6,280 nucleotides of DNA from Candidatus Harrisonbacteria bacterium RIFCSPLOWO2_02_FULL_45_10c (lineage in GTDB: Bacteria; Patescibacteriota; Minisyncoccia; UBA6257; 02-FULL-45-10c). A model generated the notes under the pieces. It made no database searches. It was given only the letters and a program-made list of their open reading frames with translations, and was not told where the DNA came from. The translations under genes were made by a program, and so were the position numbers. Positions 1 through 5,359 of the stretch are shown in pieces (the stretch's first letter is position 1; every line of letters begins with the position of its first letter). The DNA is taken from positions 1 to 6,280 of the forward strand of contig MHJM01000007.1 of assembly GCA_001818705.1 (NCBI GenBank). The letters run 5' to 3'.

Positions 1-71
1 TAATGCGTTGCCATGTACAGTCCGCCCGCTATTGCCACCACTAGTAAAATAAATCCGATGATCTGATGCAT
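1..71 (-). CDS. N-terminal fragment of a putative membrane protein (runs off left edge)
   Basis: On the minus strand an ATG at 71-69 opens a frame that stays open for 23 codons to the window edge. The peptide is MHQIIGFILLVVAIAGGLYM followed by A-T-H. That is one polar turn and then about 17 almost purely hydrophobic residues, as expected for an N-terminal transmembrane anchor or signal-anchor. It begins only 12 bp after the leuS stop codon and on the same strand, so it may be the next gene of a leuS transcript. There is no Shine-Dalgarno sequence before the ATG, but a perfect TATAAT lies just upstream (83-88), so a very short or absent leader is possible. Only the anchor is visible, so the function cannot be named. 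The alternative is a chance hydrophobic reading of non-coding DNA, and so few codons cannot exclude it. Confidence 0.5.
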   Translation of the reverse strand, partial: MHQIIGFILLVVAIAGGLYMATH

Positions 72-82
72 ATAAATTGAAA

Positions 83-111
83 ATTATACTACTAAATTAA
101 TCAGCCGTCCC
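83..111 (-). promoter_or_regulatory. Possible minus-strand promoter over the leuS stop codon
   Basis: Read on the minus strand, positions 88-83 give a perfect TATAAT -10 hexamer, which includes the leuS stop codon TAA. Seventeen bases upstream, 111-106 read GGGACG, a poor -35 box (3 of 6). Initiation about 7 bases downstream would fall around position 76, leaving a leader of only about 5 nt before the ATG at 71. This would be a near-leaderless promoter for the downstream membrane protein. The -10 match may be chance in an AT-rich gene end. Confidence 0.3.
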
Positions 112-2498
112 GGCACGAAAATAACTTTTTTAGGCTTCTTTCCGGACAAGGCCGCCTTAATTTTTTCCAGATTAAGAACGATTGCTTCTGCCGCTGACTG
201 ATCTAAAGACCGGCCGATTACCACTTTGTCCCGGACTACACCGTTAATCTGCACCACCAATTCAATTTCCGCCTCCGTGATTGCCTGAACATCATACTCC
301 GGCCAAGCGGCAAGATGCACCGATTCTTGATTACCGAATTGCCGCCATAACTCTTCCGTAATATGCGGGGCAAAGGGAGCGAGGATCTTGATAAAATCCT
401 CAGCTATCGTTTTATTAATCGCTTCTTTGTTTTTTTCCAGCTCATTCAGCAAAATCATCAAGGCGGCAATGGCGGTATTAAACTTAAATACGGCAATATC
501 ATCGCCCACTTTTTTGATAGTTTTATGCAATGAACGCCGCATGGCATCAGGCACTATTTGGCTTTCATTAAAAGAAACAGAAGAAAAAATTGCCCAGACT
601 CTTTGCAAAAACCGGTGAACCCCCATGATGCCGGTCGGATGCCACGAACCGCCCTGGTGATACTCGCTCATAAATGCCAAGTACATGCGGACTGAATCCG
701 ATCCGAACTCCGATACTAAACTGTCCGGGTCAACCACATTGCCCCGAGATTTGGACATTTTTTGGCCATCCGGTCCGAGGATAATTCCTTGGTGGCGCAA
801 AGCCGAAAACGGTTCTTTAAAGTCAACGTAGCCCCGATCGTTCAAAAACTTGGTAAAAAACCTGGAATAAAGAAGATGGAGGACGGTGTGCTCGGCGCCT
901 CCGATATACATCTGCACCGGCAGCCAGCTTTTAATCTTTTTGTCGTCGGCAAAAACAGCGTCATTATTCGGGTCGGCGTAACGGATAAAATACCAGGACG
1001 AATCAACAAAAGTATCCATGGTGTCGGTTTCCCGCTGCGCGGTACCGCCGCATTTGGGGCAGGTTGCCGTTAAAAACTTTTTGGATTTGGCGAGCGGCGA
1101 ACGCCCGGAATCGTCAGGCGTAAAATCTTTCACGCGCGGAAGCACTACCGGCAAATCCGTTTCTGGAACCGGCACAATGCCGCACCCATCGCAATAGACG
1201 ATCGGAATGGGAGTACCCCAATAACGCTGGCGGGAAATCAGCCAATCCCGAAGTTTGTAATTAATTTTCTTTTTGCCGCCAACCGTTTCCACGACGCGGT
1301 CTTTAGCAATATGATTGGGTAATTTATCCAAGTCGCCGGCATTGACCATTACCCCGTCTTCCAGGTACGGCTCAGATATGGTTTCCTTAAGCGTGCCGTC
1401 TTTTGAAACTGACTGGATAATCGGCAATTTAAATTCTTGGGCAAAAGCAAAATCCCGTTTGTCGTGGGCGGGCACCGCCATAATTGCTCCGGTGCCGTAT
1501 CCCATAATCACGTAATCGGAAATCCAGATCGGAATCTCCTTTTCCGTGAAAGGATTTAAAACTGTTATTCCTTTTACCTCCACGCCGGTTTTTGATTTAT
1601 TTTCGGAAATCCGGTCGCGTTCCGTTTTATGCCGCGCTTGTTCAATATATTCCCGGACGCTATTTTTGTTTAAAATCCGCTCTTCTAAAACGGTTACCAA
1701 TGGATGCTCCGGAGCCAGAACAATATAAGTCGCTCCCGGCAAAGTATCAGCGCGGGTGGTAAAAACCTTAACTTTCAGATTGGAACTAAGCACCGGAAAC
1801 TCAATTTCCGCCCCCTCCGAGCGGCCGATCCAATTCCGCTGCATGATTTTTGTCCGCTCCGGCCAATCTAATACTTCCAAATCCTCCAGCAAACGCTCGG
1901 CGTAATCAGTAATTTTTAACAGCCACTGGTCAATCTCTTTCTGGACTACCGCGGTCTGGCAGCGCTCGCAATAGCCGTCAATCACCTGCTCGTTGGCCAG
2001 CACCGTCTTGCAGGAAGGGCACCAGTTTGCCGCTGCCTTTTTGCGGTACGCCAGCCCTTTTTCAAAAAGCTTGAGAAACAGCCACTGATTCCATTTATAG
2101 TATTCCGGCTGGCAGGTAACGATTAAACGGGACCAGTCGTAGCTGTTCCCGATGGACTCCAGCTGTTTGGCCATCGTTTTAATATTCCCCATCGTCCATT
2201 TTTCCGGATGAATTTTCCGCTTAATCGCGGCGTTTTCCGCCGGCAGGCCGAAAGCGTCAAAACCAATCGGGCTCAGGACATTTAATCCCTGCATCCGCTT
2301 AAAACGGGCGTACATATCGGCTGGCGCGAAATTATACCAGTGCCCGATATGGAGATCTCCCGATGGGTAAGGAAACATTACCAGGTGATAAAAATTCTTT
2401 TTCCCCTTTACGGAATCTTTGGCTTCAAAAAGCTTTTCCTTCTTCCAAATTTTCTGCCACTTGGATTCAATTTTTTTGTAATTATAGGAAGTCGCCAT
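84..2498 (-). CDS. leuS: Leucyl-tRNA synthetase (LeuRS), class Ia
   Basis: This cytoplasmic enzyme charges tRNA-Leu with leucine using ATP and hydrolyses mischarged products. The 804-aa product is complete. The Rossmann catalytic core carries the HIGH signature at residues 50-53 (PYPSGDLHIGH context) and KMSKS at 580-584. Zinc-type Cys pairs are at C160/C163, C177/C180, C436/C439 and C480/C483. The CP1 editing domain shows the Thr-rich motif TTRADTLPGATY (248-259) and GTGAIMAVPAHD with the conserved Asp at 346, so proofreading should be intact. The anticodon-binding helices follow, then a short C-terminal domain ending in VIFVPGRLINLVV. The strip between the GGAEH motif and KMSKS is short, so the leucine-specific domain of E. 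coli LeuRS (860 aa) is essentially missing. The start ATG at 2498 gives the usual MxxxYxxxxIExKWQ opening. No Shine-Dalgarno sequence is visible before it. No terminator follows before the next minus-strand ORF. Confidence 0.98.
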   Translation of the reverse strand: MATSYNYKKIESKWQKIWKKEKLFEAKDSVKGKKNFYHLVMFPYPSGDLHIGHWYNFAPADMYARFKRMQGLNVLSPIGFDAFGLPAENAAIKRKIHPEKWTMGNIKTMAKQLESIGNSYDWSRLIVTCQPEYYKWNQWLFLKLFEKGLAYRKKAAANWCPSCKTVLANEQVIDGYCERCQTAVVQKEIDQWLLKITDYAERLLEDLEVLDWPERTKIMQRNWIGRSEGAEIEFPVLSSNLKVKVFTTRADTLPGATYIVLAPEHPLVTVLEERILNKNSVREYIEQARHKTERDRISENKSKTGVEVKGITVLNPFTEKEIPIWISDYVIMGYGTGAIMAVPAHDKRDFAFAQEFKLPIIQSVSKDGTLKETISEPYLEDGVMVNAGDLDKLPNHIAKDRVVETVGGKKKINYKLRDWLISRQRYWGTPIPIVYCDGCGIVPVPETDLPVVLPRVKDFTPDDSGRSPLAKSKKFLTATCPKCGGTAQRETDTMDTFVDSSWYFIRYADPNNDAVFADDKKIKSWLPVQMYIGGAEHTVLHLLYSRFFTKFLNDRGYVDFKEPFSALRHQGIILGPDGQKMSKSRGNVVDPDSLVSEFGSDSVRMYLAFMSEYHQGGSWHPTGIMGVHRFLQRVWAIFSSVSFNESQIVPDAMRRSLHKTIKKVGDDIAVFKFNTAIAALMILLNELEKNKEAINKTIAEDFIKILAPFAPHITEELWRQFGNQESVHLAAWPEYDVQAITEAEIELVVQINGVVRDKVVIGRSLDQSAAEAIVLNLEKIKAALSGKKPKKVIFVPGRLINLVV

Positions 2499-2606
2499 AT
2501 CTGCAACAGTTAGTATCCAAAGTCTTATGTATTAGGGTAACACAGTTTTTATTAATTGATAAAAGAGGCCCGCTTGGCAGGTAGGCTCTTGTGAAAATAG
2601 TAATCC
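2499..2606 (-). other. leuS upstream leader region with a weak stem-loop
   Basis: These 108 bases separate the upstream minus-strand terminator from the leuS ATG, so they should hold the leuS promoter and leader. I find no -35/-10 pair that I would defend; the best hexamers match only 3-4 of 6. A bulged hairpin can form between 2563-2570 and 2584-2590 (AAGAG/CTCTT plus CC/GG), with only a short T run after it on the minus strand. I looked for the conserved T-box sequence expected of a tRNA-sensing leader and did not find it. Any regulation here is unproven. Confidence 0.3.
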
Positions 2607-2635
2607 AAAAAAAGACTCTCTTTTAGAGAGTCTTT
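2607..2635 (-). terminator. Intrinsic terminator of the tatD-orf162 unit
   Basis: Arms 2611-2620 (AAAGACTCTC) and 2626-2635 (GAGAGTCTTT) are perfectly complementary over 10 bp, with a 5-nt loop. Read on the minus strand, the stem runs straight into seven consecutive T residues (2613-2607), which is the expected orientation for ending minus-strand transcription. On the plus strand only three T follow, so it is not convincingly bidirectional. The stop codon of the 162-codon ORF (2625-2623) lies in the loop, so the last four codons of that ORF form half of the stem. Confidence 0.9.
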
Positions 2636-3111
2636 GATAAAAATCGCGCCTTATTTACAATCGCCCGATCCAGCGCTTCCAACCAATAATTCCTCCAGTG
2701 CCTTGATTCTTTAACGCAGGACTGGCAGGAACGGCAATGGCGATGGACTTCATAAAAGCCGGGAATACCGGCTAAACCGGATTTTAAAGAAACTTTTACC
2801 GGCTTTCGGCTCAGCAAAGCAATGAGCTTAAGATAGGAAAGGTGCTGGTCGTCTAAAAACTCCGGAAGTTCCCGTCGCCGGTACATATTCATAAGCACCG
2901 TGTCAAAAGCAAAAAGGGCGACGCCGCTGGACGTTCGGCAGGGCGATAATCCCCGATTCTTTGAAAATCGCTCTTGGCGCAAAACTTTTTCAAGCGAAAA
3001 CAAAAAACTGAGTTTTTGAATATCGATCCGGACGTGCTGCTTTTTTCGGAGTAAAAATTTTTTCTCTCCGGTATCTCCAATATGAGTTGCGAGCATTAAC
3101 CGGCTAATCAC
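2623..3111 (-). CDS. Unrecognised small protein with a Cys/His cluster
   Basis: I do not recognise a family. The 162-codon frame lies 43 bp after tatD on the same strand, with no terminator between, so cotranscription with tatD is likely; it ends inside an intrinsic terminator. The first codon taken here is GTG at 3111. The ATG at 3096 (157 aa) is preceded by AGGTGA at 3113-3108 with 11-nt spacing and is probably the better start. The protein is basic, with a Lys/Arg-rich N-terminal third, a helical middle (residues 64-101) and a compact cluster HRHCRSCQSC at 123-132 with H138 nearby. The two nested C-x2-C steps plus His could bind zinc or a metal centre. It could be a lineage-specific nucleic-acid-binding protein, but nothing proves that. 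Its position and terminator argue that it is real; there is no homology evidence. Confidence 0.6.
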   Translation of the reverse strand: MISRLMLATHIGDTGEKKFLLRKKQHVRIDIQKLSFLFSLEKVLRQERFSKNRGLSPCRTSSGVALFAFDTVLMNMYRRRELPEFLDDQHLSYLKLIALLSRKPVKVSLKSGLAGIPGFYEVHRHCRSCQSCVKESRHWRNYWLEALDRAIVNKARFLSKTL

Positions 3112-3154
3112 CTGCCAAAAGAAATCCGGTGGCCGCCTAATCAGTACCCCCGAT

Positions 3155-4000
3155 CTAAATTTTAAAAACTTTTCTGGTATTACTATAAAGCGACTGCTTC
3201 AGCGTGTCAAAGCTGATTCCGCGCAATTGCGCCATTTTTTTAACTGTTTCTAAAATATAGGCCGGCTCATTCCGGCGGCCGCGATACGGCAACGGAGCGA
3301 CGTACGGGCAATCCGTTTCCGCCAACAGCCTGTCCACGGGGATATAACGCACCACTTCATCGTATTCAGAAGCAAACGTGATTACCCCGCCAAAAGTAAA
3401 ATAGCAGCCGGCGGCAACTAATTTTTTAGTTATCGCCAATGAACCGACGTAAAAATGCGCAATTTTCGGAATTGTGAATTTTGAACTATGAATTATGGGT
3501 AATAAATCTTCATATGCGTCGTCTGTTCCTTTCGCCGGCCGGCAGTGAATCATCAGCGGTTTTTGCAGTTCCTGCGCCAGTTGCGCTTGTTGCAGAAAAA
3601 CATCTCGCTGCCGATTCTTAATTCCTAATTCATTATTCATAATTCTAAAATAATCCAACCCGCACTCCCCAATAGCAACAACGCTCGGATCTTTTGCCAG
3701 ATTTCTTAAAATACCAATATTAAATACTTCCGCTACTGATTGAGATTGCTCTTTTTTATCATGGTGCCAATCTTCGCTCAAGTGATTCGGATGGAATCCG
3801 ACCGTTGCCCAGACCCAGCCGGGATTCGCTTTCGCCAAACGCACTGCGGCCTCGGAAGTCTCCACTTGAGTCCCAACGGCAACCATGGCAACGCCAGCGG
3901 CTTTCGCCTGATTAATAACGGTTTCGCGGTCGTTATCGTAGGCCGGAAATTGAACGTGAGAATGGGCATCGATAATAATTGACGCCGTATGATTATCCAT
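3155..4000 (-). CDS. tatD: TatD-family metal-dependent hydrolase (DNase)
   Basis: This is an amidohydrolase-fold (TIM barrel) nuclease of the TatD/YabD family, whose members are metal-dependent 3'-5' exonucleases linked to DNA repair or turnover. At 281 aa it is slightly longer than the usual ~260. Metal ligands are visible: the D-x-H-x-H motif at 11-15 (H13, H15), E112 in GECGLDYF, H152 in MIHCR, H182 in AHFYVGS and D230 in ETDCPY. VGFHP (67-71) and the C-terminal NT-x-x-x-F motif also fit. Two segments, residues 118-129 and 169-178, are encoded by heptanucleotide repeat arrays and account for some of the extra length. The start ATG at 4000 fits the family opening. It has no Shine-Dalgarno sequence and lies only 40 bp from the divergent ATG at 4041. 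tatD often follows metG in bacteria; here two plus-strand genes intervene. The exact substrate within this broad family cannot be told from sequence. Confidence 0.95.
   Translation of the reverse strand: MDNHTASIIIDAHSHVQFPAYDNDRETVINQAKAAGVAMVAVGTQVETSEAAVRLAKANPGWVWATVGFHPNHLSEDWHHDKKEQSQSVAEVFNIGILRNLAKDPSVVAIGECGLDYFRIMNNELGIKNRQRDVFLQQAQLAQELQKPLMIHCRPAKGTDDAYEDLLPIIHSSKFTIPKIAHFYVGSLAITKKLVAAGCYFTFGGVITFASEYDEVVRYIPVDRLLAETDCPYVAPLPYRGRRNEPAYILETVKKMAQLRGISFDTLKQSLYSNTRKVFKI
3469..3496 (+). repeat. Heptanucleotide repeat array B (4 units) inside tatD
   Basis: Four consecutive 7-bp units of pattern GAAYTNN fill 3469-3475, 3476-3482, 3483-3489 and 3490-3496. This is the same repeat family as the ATTCNNN arrays at 3614-3648 and 6234-6268, but in the opposite orientation. 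It is translated as TatD residues 169-178 (IIHSSKFTIP), just before the metal-ligand His182 motif, without breaking the frame. Confidence 0.75.
3614..3648 (-). repeat. Heptanucleotide repeat array A (5 units) inside tatD
   Basis: Five perfect back-to-back units of ATTCNNN on the plus strand (NNNGAAT in the gene sense) start at 3614, 3621, 3628, 3635 and 3642. In frame they give TatD residues 118-129, FRIMNNELGIKN, directly after the catalytic GECGLDY motif. Family members usually have a short variable loop here. The peptide closely resembles the one made by the metG array. Confidence 0.85.
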
Positions 4001-4007
4001 ATAAAGT
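3979..4007 (+). promoter_or_regulatory. Likely promoter of the 185-aa ORF
   Basis: TTGACG at 3979-3984 (5 of 6 to the -35 consensus) is followed after exactly 17 bp by TAAAGT at 4002-4007 (4 of 6 to the -10). Predicted initiation near 4014 leaves a leader of about 27 nt carrying AGGAAAGG at 4031-4038. The promoter lies inside the 5' end of tatD, which reads the other way, so the two divergent units share very little DNA and may interfere with each other. Confidence 0.45.
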
Positions 4008-4040
4008 ATGGTACAGGGCTGGATTTAAAAAGGAAAGGTA

Positions 4041-4598
4041 ATGACCGAAAATCCTTCTCAAGTCCAAGCGCTCATTGAAAAATTGTCGGCGGAAGTGGGG
4101 TCGCCCGACCCCGACGCCGCCCTGCTGTTCTTTTTAAGAAATATCCGGAAATATTTCCTGCGTTGCTACTCGTACCGCCCGCCAATGGCGAAGGTCGTCC
4201 AACAGCTTGGCGGCGATTATGTTACCACGGTCCATCGCTTAAAAAACAGCAACCGGGCCATTGACATCAGCTTGGCAATCAGCTGGGAAAAACATTTCTT
4301 GCTAAAAAAGAAAAGCTACATCCTGAATATCACGGAATTTAATTTAGCCGCTAGCGCTGGCTGGCCGGAAATTAATTATCAAAAGCTGAAATACGGCCGC
4401 TATTACCAATCTCGGCATCTGTTCGCGACCGTCTACAGCCGGTATGCTTTGCCGCTGATACTAAGACTTTTTATTGAACTCTGCCAAGAAAATAATAAAA
4501 AGAAACGCCAGCGCAATGAAATCTTTGAACAGTTGGGGCTGATTGAGTCGCTGATGTACAATCAATTACAGAATCCGAATTTAAACTTTATAGAGTAA
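4041..4598 (+). CDS. Unrecognised 185-aa protein
   Basis: I do not recognise a family. The start ATG at 4041 is well supported by AGGA at 4031-4034, six bases upstream, and by a promoter-like pair ahead of that. A strong intrinsic terminator follows at 4667-4695, so this looks like a monocistronic gene. The protein is soluble-looking, basic and rich in aromatic residues. It has an acidic, probably helical N-terminus (1-35), a basic/Tyr patch at 36-50, a Lys-rich strand-like centre (EKHFLLKKK at 83-91) and a GRYYQSRHLFATVYSRY stretch at 119-135. A hydrophobic helix (136-148) and a Lys/Arg-Gln tail follow. There is no signal peptide, no clear transmembrane span, no metal cluster and only two Cys. 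The basic, Tyr/Arg-rich character might suit nucleic-acid contact, but this is speculation. It stands divergent from tatD, between tatD and the kinase-like gene. Confidence 0.75.
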   Translation: MTENPSQVQALIEKLSAEVGSPDPDAALLFFLRNIRKYFLRCYSYRPPMAKVVQQLGGDYVTTVHRLKNSNRAIDISLAISWEKHFLLKKKSYILNITEFNLAASAGWPEINYQKLKYGRYYQSRHLFATVYSRYALPLILRLFIELCQENNKKKRQRNEIFEQLGLIESLMYNQLQNPNLNFIE

Positions 4599-4618
4599 AA
4601 TCTAAAACAATTTCCGGG

Positions 4619-4651
4619 GGTTGGCGGTCGGCCAGCAGTTCGCCGCCAACC
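4619..4651 (+). other. Strong intergenic stem-loop of unknown role
   Basis: GGTTGGCGG at 4619-4627 is exactly complementary to CCGCCAACC at 4643-4651, giving a 9-bp, mostly GC stem with a 15-nt loop. The pairing can be extended outward through the G run before it and the CC after one unpaired T. It lies 20 bp after the stop of the 185-aa ORF and 15 bp before the intrinsic terminator. No T run follows, so it is not itself a terminator. It could stabilise the mRNA 3' end or bind a protein. Confidence 0.5.
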
Positions 4652-4666
4652 TCCGCCATATTTCAC

Positions 4667-4695
4667 AAAGCTCCGCATTGCGGAGCTTTTTATTT
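4667..4695 (+). terminator. Intrinsic terminator of the 185-aa ORF
   Basis: AAAGCTCCGC (4667-4676) pairs perfectly with GCGGAGCTTT (4680-4689) across a 3-nt loop, followed by a T-rich tail to 4695 (TTTTTATTT from 4687). It lies 68 bp after the stop codon and is directional for the plus strand. Its 3' arm overlaps the -35 region of the next gene's promoter. Confidence 0.92.
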
Positions 4696-4706
4696 GCTGA
4701 TAGAAT
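4678..4706 (+). promoter_or_regulatory. Likely extended -10 promoter of the kinase-like gene
   Basis: TAGAAT at 4701-4706 matches the -10 consensus at 5 of 6 and is preceded by TG with one intervening base (4698-4700), the extended -10 motif. TTGCGG at 4678-4683 is a weak -35 at the ideal 17-bp spacing and lies inside the terminator stem. Initiation near 4713 would give a leader of about 26 nt with GGAGAG at 4730-4735 before the ATG at 4739. Confidence 0.5.
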
Positions 4707-4738
4707 ACCTGTAGTTTATTTAAAAATACGGAGAGTGA

Positions 4739-5359
4739 ATGAAAATCGTTATCGGACTGACTGGGGAAAAACTGGCTGGAAAAGAAACCTTCGTTCGCTG
4801 CCTGACTCAAATACTTAGTGAATCTCAGCAATATCTTCCGCTTCCGAATCGGAAAATCTTGGCTTCAATTCGCTCCAGCGACGTTTTAATCGAAATTCTA
4901 AAATCATTACGAATGGAAGCCACCCGGAAAAATATGCAAAAACTGGCGGTCGTACTTGATAAAGGATTTGGCAAAGGCACCTTAACCAGAAGCGTCCAAA
5001 GGCGCATTCAGGATATGGAAGCCGATATCGTTATCTTTGACGGCGTTCGCTGGCAAACCGACGCCTTAATGATTCGGGAGTTTCAAAGAAATATCCTGGT
5101 ATACATCACCGCCGACATTAAAACCCGCCACCAACGCGTCCAAAAAAGGAAAGAGAAAATCGGCGAGGATAAAATAAGTTTTGAGGATTTTAAAAAAGAA
5201 GAGCAGGCGGAAACCGAAATCTACATACCGGAAATTGGAAGATTTGCCAATTTTACCGTCGTAAACAACGGCGATGAGGCAAATTTAAAAAGCCAAGTGC
5301 AGAGATTTTTTGACAAGTATATTGTTCCGGATATTATCAATCTAAAGCCGGGGAAATAA
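4739..5359 (+). CDS. P-loop nucleotide kinase-like protein (dephospho-CoA kinase / dNMP kinase-like fold)
   Basis: This 206-aa protein has the layout of a small P-loop phosphotransferase. A first strand leads into the Walker A GEKLAGKE at 9-16, followed by T17; Glu stands where Ser/Thr usually follows the Lys, as in GKDT/GKET-type nucleotide kinases. A helical substrate-binding region (47-75) follows, then a Walker-B-like strand ADIVIFDGVR (95-104, D101) whose DGVR resembles the DG-hydrophobic-R motif of dephospho-CoA-kinase-like proteins. A LID-like Arg/Lys stretch comes next (130-139, R130, R133, R138), and the family-style ending strand FTVVNNG (172-178). The likely reaction is ATP-dependent phosphorylation of a nucleotide or similar small molecule; the substrate is not identifiable. 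ATG at 4739 is set by GGAGAG just upstream. Its end overlaps the metG end by 18 bp, and its stop codon lies in a terminator loop. Confidence 0.8.
   Translation: MKIVIGLTGEKLAGKETFVRCLTQILSESQQYLPLPNRKILASIRSSDVLIEILKSLRMEATRKNMQKLAVVLDKGFGKGTLTRSVQRRIQDMEADIVIFDGVRWQTDALMIREFQRNILVYITADIKTRHQRVQKRKEKIGEDKISFEDFKKEEQAETEIYIPEIGRFANFTVVNNGDEANLKSQVQRFFDKYIVPDIINLKPGK

Noticed and set aside
762..1073. Plus-strand open frame of 103 codons inside leuS
   Set aside because: It lies wholly antisense to the strongly conserved LeuRS frame, with no ribosome binding site or recognisable protein character.
2363..2584. Plus-strand open frame over the leuS start and leader
   Set aside because: It is mostly antisense to the conserved N-terminus of LeuRS, and no start signal supports it.
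2499..2606. Possible T-box riboswitch upstream of leuS
   Set aside because: Aminoacyl-tRNA synthetase genes often have T-boxes, but the conserved T-box sequence and a convincing antiterminator/terminator pair are missing in this short leader.
3534..3543. Perfect palindrome GCCGGCCGGC within tatD
   Set aside because: It is explained by codons for the conserved HCRPAKG region in a GC-richer patch. Ten bases of palindrome alone do not support a site.
3614..3648. Heptad arrays considered as CRISPR or IS remnants
   Set aside because: Seven-base units without spacers cannot be CRISPR. No transposase, long terminal inverted repeats or target duplication is visible.
4562..4831. Minus-strand open frame of 89 codons across the intergenic region
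   Set aside because: It overlaps the end of the 185-aa gene, the terminator and promoter, and the start of the kinase-like gene. Its peptide simply reads the hairpin sequences.
4739..5359. Naming the kinase-like gene coaE, adk or cmk
   Set aside because: The fold and P-loop fit a nucleotide-kinase superfamily member, but the substrate-specific motifs of those enzymes are not clear enough to assign a symbol.
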